Assembly: GCA_023431285.1 (NCBI GenBank)
Contig: JAEYXN010000249.1
Coordinates: 1 to 11,034, forward strand
Length of the DNA: 11,034 nt
Origin: Bacteroidota bacterium
GTDB taxonomy: Bacteria; Bacteroidota; Bacteroidia; Cytophagales; Cyclobacteriaceae
Direction of reading: 5' to 3'
Made by a program: the position numbers and the translations under genes. Positions 1-8,073 of this stretch are shown one piece after another; position 1 is the first letter of the stretch, and every line of letters begins with the position of its first letter. The notes under the pieces were generated by a model. The model ran no database searches. It had not been told where the DNA came from and worked only from the letters and a program-made list of their open reading frames with translations.

Positions 1-264
1 ACCTTCAAGTGCATACTGTGAATATGCCGTTGTAAGAATCACGAACGGTTTCTTCTGCAAAGTCTTTAACAAGGAGATGCCCGTTATTTCCGGCATTTGA
101 ATATCCAGAAAAAGAATGTCTACATGCTCACGCCTGAGGATTTCAAGAGCAGCCAACGGACTGGCACATGCATCGACGAGGTGAAGATCCGGAACCTTCG
201 CCACATAATCCTTCAAAAGGTTCCTGGCCAGTGGCTCGTCCTCGACGATAAGGCATTGCAGCAT
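1..264 (-). CDS. LytTR-type response regulator, receiver domain only (C-terminus off the left edge)
   Basis: The start is at 264 on the minus strand and 88 codons remain open to base 1, so the gene is cut by the window edge. The protein begins MLQCLIVEDEPLAR, the typical beginning of a CheY-like receiver domain. The acidic pocket is E8/D9/E10, the phospho-acceptor is D54 in LFLDIQMPEITG, and the conserved Thr is in TTA (78-80). The reading stops before the conserved Lys and before any output domain. Receivers of this kind that sit directly after a LytS-type kinase usually carry a LytTR DNA-binding domain. That domain is inferred here, not seen. The start codon lies one base after the kinase stop (TGA-A-ATG), so the two are almost certainly co-transcribed and probably translationally coupled. 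The kinase is the likely phosphate donor. Confidence 0.9.
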   Translation of the reverse strand, partial: MLQCLIVEDEPLARNLLKDYVAKVPDLHLVDACASPLAALEILRREHVDILFLDIQMPEITGISLLKTLQKKPFVILTTAYSQYALEG

Positions 265-265
265 T

Positions 266-1312
266 TCAATTGAGTTTTATTTCAAGTTGAATATAGTACT
301 TGTCCTTACCATCCTCAACCTTCAAAGAATGTTTCTCAGGATACATCAGTTCCAGCCGACGCTTGACATTGGTCAACCCAATTCCCGACTTCCCTCCATT
401 GTCTTCCGCAGCGCTCCTGGCTTTGCTGTTCTCAACTGAATACTTCAAACGATCGGGAGATACCTGCATCGATATATTTACAAAGGCATCAGGGTTGGAT
501 GTGGTCACACCATGCTTGAAGGCATTCTCCAGGAAAGTGATAAGAATCAACGGCGCTATCTCCACGCCTGCAACATTCCCTTCGGCGTTGAAATTGATCG
601 GGATCTGATTGTTCAACCGAAGCCTCTCAAGGTCGATGTAGTTCTGCATGTATTCAACTTCTTTCTCCAGAAGTACCCGTTCATGATTTGCATCGTAGAT
701 CATATAACGCATCACCTGCGATAATTTTGAAATTACCTCTGTTGTGTTTTCCGACTTGGAGTAAGCCAGGTAATAAAGATTGTTTAGCGTATTGAAGAGA
801 AAGTGTGGGTTAATCTGAGCTTTGAGGAATGCAAGCTCCGCGGTCAGCTTTTCATTCTGAACTTCCTTTTTAATGGTTTCGATTTCAAACCAGTCGCTTA
901 CAAACTTCAGCAGGCTGATGAAGGCAGTAATGAAGAGCGTAATGGCAGCAGTATGAACTATAAAAGTGGATGTGTAAAAATAACGCTCCTGGTGGCTATA
1001 GCCGTCGGTGATATAGCGTTGGGCAACCACCCGCAGAAAAACGATGATTGCGAACGGCACAATAAATTCAAGAATATAGGGCATCCAACGTTTGCGCTCC
1101 AGGAAACGTGGGAGGAGAAAGAAATAATTGAAGTAGGCGATAACAAGCGTGAGAATAAAATGACTACCAATGAGAGCAGATCCCATTGTCCAGTTAAAAT
1201 TATCTATCCTCCGTTGAAAAACAGAAATCTGATAAAAATTGAAGGAAAGGTACACCAGCCAGAAAGCCAGGTGGACCCACAATTCCTTTCGCTGTGCAAA
1301 GAGTGACTTCAT
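266..1312 (-). CDS. LytS/YehU-type membrane sensor histidine kinase
   Basis: This 348-residue protein is a sensor kinase of the His_kinase (PF06580) family. Four hydrophobic segments, at about residues 12-32, 44-68, 77-96 and 113-137, place the N-terminal half in the inner membrane with no large extracytoplasmic domain. A short coiled coil (about 140-165) leads to the phospho-acceptor motif FLKAQINPHFLFNTLNNL, with H170 as the phosphorylated His. The ATPase part shows an N-box (LENAFKHG, 261-268) and a G-box (SGIGLTNVKRRLELMYP, 309-325), as normal for the family, which lacks classical HisKA spacing. The start has no Shine-Dalgarno and is preceded by AT-rich sequence, as usual in Bacteroidota. 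The gene is the first of a two-gene unit with the response regulator and is divergent from the receptor gene at 1583. The signal sensed cannot be read from the sequence. Several plus-strand frames inside this gene are shadows. Confidence 0.95.
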   Translation of the reverse strand: MKSLFAQRKELWVHLAFWLVYLSFNFYQISVFQRRIDNFNWTMGSALIGSHFILTLVIAYFNYFFLLPRFLERKRWMPYILEFIVPFAIIVFLRVVAQRYITDGYSHQERYFYTSTFIVHTAAITLFITAFISLLKFVSDWFEIETIKKEVQNEKLTAELAFLKAQINPHFLFNTLNNLYYLAYSKSENTTEVISKLSQVMRYMIYDANHERVLLEKEVEYMQNYIDLERLRLNNQIPINFNAEGNVAGVEIAPLILITFLENAFKHGVTTSNPDAFVNISMQVSPDRLKYSVENSKARSAAEDNGGKSGIGLTNVKRRLELMYPEKHSLKVEDGKDKYYIQLEIKLN

Positions 1313-1582
1313 TGTTAAAATTGACGTACGGCAAATTACACATTGACATATGTAGATCGAACAATCCTTAACGCTTTTCGGCCGTTAGTACAATTTCATC
1401 GACTGAATACCCCAATGAGTTCTACCTTTCGGAATAGTCGAAAATCAGCCGGAAGTGTCGATGGATTACATGGAACAATCGATTAGCGTCAGAACGCCCC
1501 TAACAATTGCCTTTCTTTGTCGTTGGATTATGTGTGCTGTCTGATTCCGAGTTCTAACCATTTTTTAACATTCAAATATTCT
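1313..1582. other. Divergent intergenic region between kinase and receptor genes
   Basis: These 270 bases hold no convincing gene or RNA. They must contain the promoters for the minus-strand kinase operon and the plus-strand receptor. A plausible receptor promoter lies at 1507-1536 (listed separately). On the kinase side a near-match to the -7 element (TAATTTG, about 1333-1339 on the minus strand) is one base short of the consensus, so I do not call it. An 8-base direct repeat, GAACAATC, occurs near 1359 and again near 1472. It could be a regulator site, but is short enough to be chance. I found no clear LytTR-type paired site by eye. Confidence 0.6.
1507..1536 (+). promoter_or_regulatory. 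Candidate Bacteroidota-type -33/-7 promoter for the receptor gene
   Basis: TTG at 1507-1509 is followed after exactly 19 bases by TATGTGTG at 1529-1536. The Bacteroidota primary-sigma consensus is TTTG/TTG, about 19 bases, then TAnnTTTG; the -7 here differs at one position. Transcription would begin near 1543 and leave a leader of about 40 bases before the ATG at 1583. By-eye match only. Confidence 0.35.
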
Positions 1583-4474
1583 ATGAGAAAGTTGTATGCT
1601 TTAATCGTTCTTATCCTCCTAAGCCTGCCTTCGATGGCGCAGGGACCACAACCGATGTCTTTCAGCGATGGAAGTATCACTGGTGTGGTGCTCGACTCCG
1701 CGACGAACAAGCCGGTTGAATACGCCACAGTTGCGTTGATGGAGGGAGATTCTGATAAGCCTGTTAACGGAGCGGTCTGTGATGACAAAGGTAGATTTGA
1801 AATTAAGAAAATCACACCCGGCTCCTATCGTGTAGTTGTTTCCTTTATCGGATACTCCACCAAAACGATAAAGGTAACTATCCCTTCATCGAACAATGAT
1901 ATTAATCTTGGATCAATCAAGATCGGTGACACTTCATCTATGCTGAATGAAGTCGTTGTTGAAGCGCAGAAGCCATTGATCGAAGAACGCGTCGACCGCA
2001 CGGTTTACAATGCTGAAAACGACGCAACTTCAAAAGGTGGTGATGCCTCAGATGTCCTGAAGCGGGTTCCGATGCTGACAGTCGATCTAGACGGGAATGT
2101 TTCCCTTCGTGGTAACCAGAACATTCAGGTTCTCATCAACAACAAACCATCTACCATTATTGCAGCAAACATTGCTGATGCATTGAAACAAATCCCCGCG
2201 GATCAGATAAAAAGCGTTGAAGTGATCACATCACCATCGGCGCGCTATGACGCAGAAGGGTCCGCAGGGATCATTAACATTATCACCAAGAAAAATAGTC
2301 TTGAAGGATTAACATTGAACGTAGATGCCGGTGTCGGCCTTCGCGGTTCGAACCTTGGCCTGAATGGAAACTACCGCCGCAAGAAGCTTGGTGTGTCTCT
2401 TGGTGGCTGGGGGCGGTCTACCTACAACGTCACCGGTAAATCGTATAACGAAACTGTATTCCCGATGACGGGAGACAGACAGATTCAGACCGCGTCGACA
2501 GAAAACAGCGGATTATTCGGAAACTACACGCTTGGACTCGACTATGATATCAATGAACGAAACTTCATAGCGTCTTCTGTTCGTTTTGGTTTGAGACAAT
2601 CTGAACGCTATCAGAATGACTTCCTGTTCGAAAGATTCAATCAGCTCGGAGATCTGGTCACTTCTTCTTTGTCAAAGATCAGCAGCGAAGATCGCGCAAA
2701 CTCTATAGATGCCAGCCTTACGTATACACATTTGTACGAGAAACAGGGCCGTGAGCTTAGCTTCCAGGGTCAATACAGCAAAAACAATAACAACAACTAC
2801 TTCCTGAATCAGCTTCTGAGCGGAGAAGGCTTCTCACGCGAAAATGATAACGACAGCTACAACCAGGAAATGACCATCCAGGCTGACTATGTGACGCCTA
2901 TCAGTTCCAATCAGATCCTTGAAATTGGCGCAAAGAATATCCTGAGAAAGGTGACGAGCAATGTCGCCGGGGGTACAATCGCCAACAGCAATCTTTCATA
3001 CGATCAGAATGTAATGGCGGGATACCTTGCATATACTTTGAACCTCGCCAGCGGATATGCTTTCAAGGCGGGCTCACGGTATGAATACACTACGATCGGC
3101 GGAACTTCCCAGGAGACTGGCGAAAGCAAGACTGATATCGAGATTCCTTCTTATGGTGTTATTGTACCAAGCTTCAATGTTTCCAAGAAATTCAAGAACG
3201 GCAAGACTGTGAAGGCGTCATACAACCGTCGTATTCAACGCCCTTCTATACGTTTCCTGAACCCGAACCCACAGCTTCAGAACAACAACAACTTTACTAT
3301 CGGTAATCCTTATCTCGATCCGGAATATACAAACAACTACGAGTTAGGGTACAGCACATTCATAAAAGGGACAAGTTTGAACTTCACTGGCTTTGTGCGC
3401 AATACGAATGATGCCATCCAAAGCCTGCGCGATACTGTGATCTTCAAACCGATCTCTGAAACAGAAACTTCGATCCGTACAACGTACGCGAACATCGGAA
3501 GCGAGAGCGCGTACGGTATGAGTCTCTTCGCCAGCGTGAATATCGGAAAGCTGATGCTGAATGGTGGTGGTGATGTTTATTATGCATCTCTTAATAACAA
3601 CAGTAATGATCCTCAATACGCTGCCAGCAACGAAGGATTAGTAGTGAGCGGAAGAATCTTTGGTAGCTATGATCTTGGTAAAAACTGGGCAGCTCAATTC
3701 TTCGGCTTCGGTCGCGGAAAGAATGTCACACTCCAGGGATATCAGGGGAATTTCCGGATGTACTCAGTGGGCCTCCGTAAAGATTTCAATGAAAAGAAGG
3801 GTAGCGTTGGTTTTGGTATAGAGAACTTCCTGCAGAAATCACTCAGAATGGAAGGACGTACAGAATCACCACAGGTTAATCAGTACAACGTGAATCACAT
3901 GAACAATTTCAGCTTCCGCGTCAACGTCAGTTATCGCATCGGAAAGATGAGCATGGATCAACGTTCCAGTCGTCGTCGGTCAATCAACAATGACGACCTT
4001 AAAGAAGCTGGCGACAATGGCAGCATGGATGCCGGAGCGGCAAATCCATCAGGTGGTGGAGGTAATGGTGGAGGCGGAAGAGGTGGGTTTAATGGCGGAG
4101 GCGGAAGAGGCGCTGCACCTGTCACAGTACCCAACGCTAAGATGACCAAAGCAGATACGGATGCCGTTGTGAATGCAGAGGGTACCTGGGCGTACACCAT
4201 CGAATCCCCTCAGGGTGGAGACGGCAACATTGTGATCACGAAAGAGAACGATGTGCTTGGCGGAACCATCAGCAACACCCGGTTTAATACCGAAACTCCT
4301 CTTAAAGATGTCGCGCTGAATGGAAACGAACTGAGCTTTAGTTATGAAATAAGCCGCGGTGGCAACTCAATGGTTATTACAGTGAAAGGAACTATCAACG
4401 AAAATCAGTTCAACGGAAATATGACTGTCGGGCAGTTCGGATCATTCCCGATCAATGCCAAACGAAGCGAATAG
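1583..4474 (+). CDS. TonB-dependent-receptor-like outer-membrane barrel protein with extra C-terminal beta domain
   Basis: I take the start at 1583, not the upstream in-frame ATG at 1517, because from 1583 the protein opens with a clean signal peptide (MRKLYALIVLILLSLPSMA, then QG) and the candidate promoter lies between the two. The 963-residue protein then shows a carboxypeptidase-regulatory-like beta-sandwich (about 30-122, GSITGVVLDSATNKPVEYATV), a TonB plug region (about 131-236, with VSLRGNQNIQVLINNKPS and the SPSARYDAEGSAGIINI end motif), and a long barrel (about 240-789) of the Bacteroidota OMP_b-brl_3 kind, closing with the aromatic strand NFSFRVNVSYRIG. After the barrel come a basic segment (QRSSRRRS), a Gly-rich linker (about 823-843) and a beta-rich domain (about 867-963) starting GTWAYTIESPQGG and ending FGSFPINAKR. 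No SusD partner is adjacent, so this is not a classical Sus glycan locus; the substrate is unknown. Regulation by the divergent kinase/regulator pair is possible but unproven. Confidence 0.93.
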   Translation: MRKLYALIVLILLSLPSMAQGPQPMSFSDGSITGVVLDSATNKPVEYATVALMEGDSDKPVNGAVCDDKGRFEIKKITPGSYRVVVSFIGYSTKTIKVTIPSSNNDINLGSIKIGDTSSMLNEVVVEAQKPLIEERVDRTVYNAENDATSKGGDASDVLKRVPMLTVDLDGNVSLRGNQNIQVLINNKPSTIIAANIADALKQIPADQIKSVEVITSPSARYDAEGSAGIINIITKKNSLEGLTLNVDAGVGLRGSNLGLNGNYRRKKLGVSLGGWGRSTYNVTGKSYNETVFPMTGDRQIQTASTENSGLFGNYTLGLDYDINERNFIASSVRFGLRQSERYQNDFLFERFNQLGDLVTSSLSKISSEDRANSIDASLTYTHLYEKQGRELSFQGQYSKNNNNNYFLNQLLSGEGFSRENDNDSYNQEMTIQADYVTPISSNQILEIGAKNILRKVTSNVAGGTIANSNLSYDQNVMAGYLAYTLNLASGYAFKAGSRYEYTTIGGTSQETGESKTDIEIPSYGVIVPSFNVSKKFKNGKTVKASYNRRIQRPSIRFLNPNPQLQNNNNFTIGNPYLDPEYTNNYELGYSTFIKGTSLNFTGFVRNTNDAIQSLRDTVIFKPISETETSIRTTYANIGSESAYGMSLFASVNIGKLMLNGGGDVYYASLNNNSNDPQYAASNEGLVVSGRIFGSYDLGKNWAAQFFGFGRGKNVTLQGYQGNFRMYSVGLRKDFNEKKGSVGFGIENFLQKSLRMEGRTESPQVNQYNVNHMNNFSFRVNVSYRIGKMSMDQRSSRRRSINNDDLKEAGDNGSMDAGAANPSGGGGNGGGGRGGFNGGGGRGAAPVTVPNAKMTKADTDAVVNAEGTWAYTIESPQGGDGNIVITKENDVLGGTISNTRFNTETPLKDVALNGNELSFSYEISRGGNSMVITVKGTINENQFNGNMTVGQFGSFPINAKRSE
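4064..4110 (+). repeat. 27-nt-period direct repeat in the glycine-rich linker of the receptor
   Basis: AATGGTGGAGGCGGAAGAGG at 4064-4083 recurs at 4091-4110 with a single T-to-C change (19 of 20 bases the same). The period is 27 bases, or nine codons, so the frame is kept. It encodes two copies of an NGGGGRG unit. This looks like in-frame duplication of a flexible linker. Confidence 0.85.
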
Positions 4475-4503
4475 TGTTAGATTAGGTTAGGTTTGTTGGG
4501 AAC

Positions 4504-4534
4504 AAGGGCAGTGCAAACTGCCCTTTTCCTTTTT
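4504..4534 (+). terminator. Rho-independent terminator after the receptor gene
   Basis: A perfect 9-bp stem (AAGGGCAGT at 4504-4512 with ACTGCCCTT at 4517-4525) closes a GCAA tetraloop. On the plus strand it is followed by a T-rich tract (to 4534, interrupted by CC). It lies 30 bases after the receptor stop. The converging CotH-like gene ends at 4561. Read on the minus strand the stem is followed only by TTGTTCCC, so it would serve that gene weakly at best. Confidence 0.88.
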
Positions 4535-4560
4535 CAATAAATACGAATTCCAATCCAGTG

Positions 4561-7500
4561 TTATCTCTTTATGATCTTACGCGCCACGGTCTTCTTTCCA
4601 GTCTTGATCCTCACAAGATAAAGTCCACTCCCCTCTCCGCTTAACGAGAGCTCATCACCCGACTGAAAGTTCTCTACGCTCCTGATTACCTTTCCGGATG
4701 TCCCGATCAACTCTATACGCATCGGTCTGCCATCCGGTGATTCTATCTTTAACAGATCAGACACCGGATTAGGAAACATCCGGACCCCATCATACGATTC
4801 ATCTTCTACAGATGTGGGAACGTCAAACTGATTTGGTGCTAACGGTGTGGCTATACTTGTCAATGTAAAATCGCCCGTAATATTCGGGATACGCGAAAAC
4901 GTTGTACCGAGAATCTGTTTCTCAAAAACTACTTCGTCTATTTTCTCCGCCACAGCGCCGATCTTCTGAAAAATTCCTATCTCTTCTCCATCAGCAGATA
5001 ATTTAAATCCAAGATGAAGCGGTCCCTGTTCGACATCATCATCGGCCCACAGCAGTTTATACGCCCCAGGCTCAATGATCGTGCTGCCATCTTTGCTTCT
5101 GCGGATCCGGTGTTTCATCTTACTAGAAAGCTGATCTGTTACAAAGAGATCACCAAGCTCAATGGCTGCACTGCCGGCATTATAGATTTCAATCCAGTCA
5201 TTGGTCTCTCCATATTCATCCTCAAGAGTTGAATTCTCAGCAGTAAATTCATTGATCACAAGACCGGACACGCGCGTTGCAGGAACAAAATACGCCTCAA
5301 TAGTCACGTCGCTATTGGCGATATCCTCAATCATCGGTGAATTTATCGTTACCTCCGTTGCTTCTCCCGACCGGATTGCCGACAATGCGAAGTTAAAACT
5401 GAGATCGGAGCTTGTCGCGCTGAGCTGGTGCACCTCCGCAGCTATGACATTCCGTCCTGGTAATATTGCTCCTTTAGGAATCGTGAACGGGAAGAAAGCA
5501 TTCTCTGACATTTGGTTCGCAGATGCATAAGTAGAGTAAGTAACAGGCTCCGCAGGCATATTTTGTCTGTAGACCTCCTTGCCATTCAAATAAACGATCA
5601 CTCCATCGTCGAAGAGAACGGACCCAAATAGCTCCGATAATCCAACGGTATCCGCGACTGTAAAAGCTTTCCTGAAATATGTGGTGGGATACTTGTTAGC
5701 GTACGTCGGACCGTAACTGACTACAGTTGCCTCATCACTGTCTCCATAGCCGAGTTCTGCAGGCCCCTCCTTCCAGGTCGCATCATTGTATTCGGAATTC
5801 ATCCAGTCTGCAGCTGGAAGAATGCCGCCATCATGATAACGCCACGTCTCAGCCTTACCTAAGAATTGTTCATTCGTAGCAGCTACTTTTCGAACCTTAA
5901 AATGGGAGAACTTATAACCAGGCTCAGAAACCGCAGCCGCCCTGAAAGGCAGGTTCTCAAAATATAAGGCATTGTTCACACTTGGATTGGTTATGCCATT
6001 CAATTCTACAGCGCCAGCACCTGCAGGGAATGTGGCGACATTCAATCGTACATTATCTCCAAGATCAAAAAACTCCGCGACGTGTCTAAGCAGGTAGTCA
6101 TTCCGTTGACGGGCAAAATTACGCATGCGCTCCACTTCGGAATTCCAGGTACCAGCATTCAATCCCCATCGCTGGGCGTGATATGGAAATTCGTCTTTAA
6201 TATTATTCTGAAACTCATCGATCATTCCAATCACACGTTCCGCCTTAAAGGTCGTTCCAAGCGAGGTAGTCAATGTTTGAATAAACCTCTCTCTGAACTG
6301 AGGGATCTCCAGCGCGAGACGAATGGGACGGGTAGAATAGGAAGGATTTGGCCATTCGGTATTATCAGGATCGGTGACAAACTCGAGCGTCGGATGTGTG
6401 GGATAGCTGCGGTCGTTGTACAACCCCATGCCGAAATCCAGATCCCAGAATATCCAGCGAAACTTACCGTTCGTTGAGCGTTGCCTCCAATACTTTACAT
6501 TGTTTCCCGGCCAGTCTGTGTTAGCATAGTAGATCTCCGCCACGAGATAGTTTACGAAATTCTGAACATCGATGTAACGATTCATAAAAGCAAACGCCTC
6601 AGGTGAGTTTCGCTGAATCCTTTGCAGACTGTCAATGTACATATTCCATCTCGCGGACGTTCCTTCAATCACAGCCCCCCAGGTTTCCATGATATCCACA
6701 TCATCGCTGTCGACACCGAAATTGGCTTCGATGTAATCACCATCTACTTTTTCACGGATATTCTGAATCCCCCAATAGTTTCCATTGATAAAAACGACGG
6801 AAGGCTCGAAAGCCAGATAGTCGATATCCATCTGTCCGATCGGAATGGATTGCATCAACCCATCACGAAACATAGCGTAGTAAAAGTCATTACCACCATT
6901 TCTCAATACTACGGCACCATAGTCGTTAATCTCTTTGGTCTTGAAGAATTCGTATTCCATCGTCTTTCCTCCAAACTTGTCCCGCGCCCGGAGTACAAGA
7001 GACTTCTGAGGATTGTTTCTGCTACATCCACCCTGAATCCTGATATCCACATGTTGCCCAAATAGTTTCTCACCACTACGCGAGTAAAGCTCCACCACAC
7101 CATGGCGATCCCAGTCGCGGTGCCAGTTCTTCGGCTGATTCATGCATGGTCCGGAAACTCCATTCGTTCCATCCACCATGATGCCGATCGTATTGTCAAA
7201 GAAATAGGCGGGAGTCGTTGAAATAGAGATGACAGGTAAAGAGAAACTGCGTTCATTGATAAAGAAGGTTCTTATATCTGTTTCGCTTGGCAGGTAGCCT
7301 GTCCGATAGACTTTTGTCTTCACCGTAGTCGTCTTTGTCAATTGAACCGGCGCAGTATATTTCGGAGAAGCCGCGGTTGGCTCTGATCCATCGATCGTAT
7401 ATCGTATCTCATCATCTGTTGATGCCGGCACTATGCTCAGCGTTTGCGCTGAAGAATAGCGTCCTGGCTCCAGCGAGAACTGCGGAGCCTGCAGCACATT

Positions 7501-7986
7501 CACACCGGTAGGCCCAAGGTTGGACGCACCAGGGGTTGGAGAAACCATGTAATTGATCGTACCTCCGCCGTCACTTAGTCTTCCGTAGGTTACGTTGACA
7601 TATTGCAGAGGAAAATCAATGCGATCAACCTGCGTTCCCGAAGCATTGGTAAGCACCACTGATTCCCCATCCGGGTCGAGGTCGAAATTTGTATGGAGAC
7701 CTGTATTGCGATCATCACACCAGATCATCAGATAACCTTTGGCTGCGATGGTGGTGCCTGTGGGAAAGGTCCATTTACCAGGCGAATCGGGTTTGTCAGA
7801 CAACGTATAACCAGTGAGGTTAACGGAGGTAGAACCGGCATTATACAACTCAACAAAGGCAGGAAAATCGGTGAAGTTTGGATCGAATACCAGATCACCA
7901 TTCGCTGCGCAAATTTCATTGATGCGAACCTGTCCTGCCACAAAGTGCGCAATTGTAAGTAACAACGCGCTTGCTAATGCTCTCAT
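4561..7986 (-). CDS. Secreted CotH-kinase-like multidomain protein with lamin-tail domains and T9SS sorting signal
   Basis: This 1141-residue protein opens with a signal peptide (about 1-18, ending HFVAG before QV). Domains in order: a lamin-tail domain (LTD, about 19-150; RINEICAANG, FVELYNAG, LSDKPDSPGKW); a chitobiase/beta-hexosaminidase C-terminal-like module (about 170-245; IRYTIDGSEPT); a CotH kinase-like domain (about 248-640); a divergent InlB B-repeat-like piece (about 646-700; GYKFSHFKV); a jelly-roll, galactose-binding-like module (about 712-872; LFDDGVIVYLNGKEVYR); a second LTD (about 905-1035; LVINEFTAENS, DWIEIYNAGSA); and a type A T9SS tail (about 1065-1141; MFPNPVSD, GLYLVRIKTG, ending KIIKR). 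In the CotH part, candidate catalytic residues are retained: K328 (PQKSL), D491 (NTDWPGNN) and D515/D517 (WDLDFGMGL). CotH proteins in Bacillus are atypical spore-coat kinases; the role of the Bacteroidota secreted forms is not established. It follows the CutC gene after 87 bases. Confidence 0.93.
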   Translation of the reverse strand: MRALASALLLTIAHFVAGQVRINEICAANGDLVFDPNFTDFPAFVELYNAGSTSVNLTGYTLSDKPDSPGKWTFPTGTTIAAKGYLMIWCDDRNTGLHTNFDLDPDGESVVLTNASGTQVDRIDFPLQYVNVTYGRLSDGGGTINYMVSPTPGASNLGPTGVNVLQAPQFSLEPGRYSSAQTLSIVPASTDDEIRYTIDGSEPTAASPKYTAPVQLTKTTTVKTKVYRTGYLPSETDIRTFFINERSFSLPVISISTTPAYFFDNTIGIMVDGTNGVSGPCMNQPKNWHRDWDRHGVVELYSRSGEKLFGQHVDIRIQGGCSRNNPQKSLVLRARDKFGGKTMEYEFFKTKEINDYGAVVLRNGGNDFYYAMFRDGLMQSIPIGQMDIDYLAFEPSVVFINGNYWGIQNIREKVDGDYIEANFGVDSDDVDIMETWGAVIEGTSARWNMYIDSLQRIQRNSPEAFAFMNRYIDVQNFVNYLVAEIYYANTDWPGNNVKYWRQRSTNGKFRWIFWDLDFGMGLYNDRSYPTHPTLEFVTDPDNTEWPNPSYSTRPIRLALEIPQFRERFIQTLTTSLGTTFKAERVIGMIDEFQNNIKDEFPYHAQRWGLNAGTWNSEVERMRNFARQRNDYLLRHVAEFFDLGDNVRLNVATFPAGAGAVELNGITNPSVNNALYFENLPFRAAAVSEPGYKFSHFKVRKVAATNEQFLGKAETWRYHDGGILPAADWMNSEYNDATWKEGPAELGYGDSDEATVVSYGPTYANKYPTTYFRKAFTVADTVGLSELFGSVLFDDGVIVYLNGKEVYRQNMPAEPVTYSTYASANQMSENAFFPFTIPKGAILPGRNVIAAEVHQLSATSSDLSFNFALSAIRSGEATEVTINSPMIEDIANSDVTIEAYFVPATRVSGLVINEFTAENSTLEDEYGETNDWIEIYNAGSAAIELGDLFVTDQLSSKMKHRIRRSKDGSTIIEPGAYKLLWADDDVEQGPLHLGFKLSADGEEIGIFQKIGAVAEKIDEVVFEKQILGTTFSRIPNITGDFTLTSIATPLAPNQFDVPTSVEDESYDGVRMFPNPVSDLLKIESPDGRPMRIELIGTSGKVIRSVENFQSGDELSLSGEGSGLYLVRIKTGKKTVARKIIKR

Positions 7987-8073
7987 AATAGATGGAAAGA
8001 AGCAAGATAACCGAAAAACGCGTTCGGTGGAGGTGAGTCCAGGTATCTCGGCGGAAACAATGATTTACAGCCG

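Noticed and set aside
803..1306. Plus-strand frame of 167 codons opposite the histidine kinase
   Set aside because: It is entirely antisense to a clearly coding kinase, has no recognisable motif, and its composition is what the complement of a membrane protein gives.
3958..4200. Minus-strand proline-rich frame of 80 codons
   Set aside because: The proline run is simply the complement of the glycine-rich linker of the receptor.
6622..7065. Plus-strand frame of 147 codons inside the CotH-like gene
   Set aside because: Antisense to conserved CotH motifs, with no domain signature or supporting promoter.
8011..8027. Inverted repeat CCGAA / TTCGG between CutC and the CotH-like gene
   Set aside because: Five-base arms with a seven-base loop and no following T-run on the minus strand; too weak to call a terminator.
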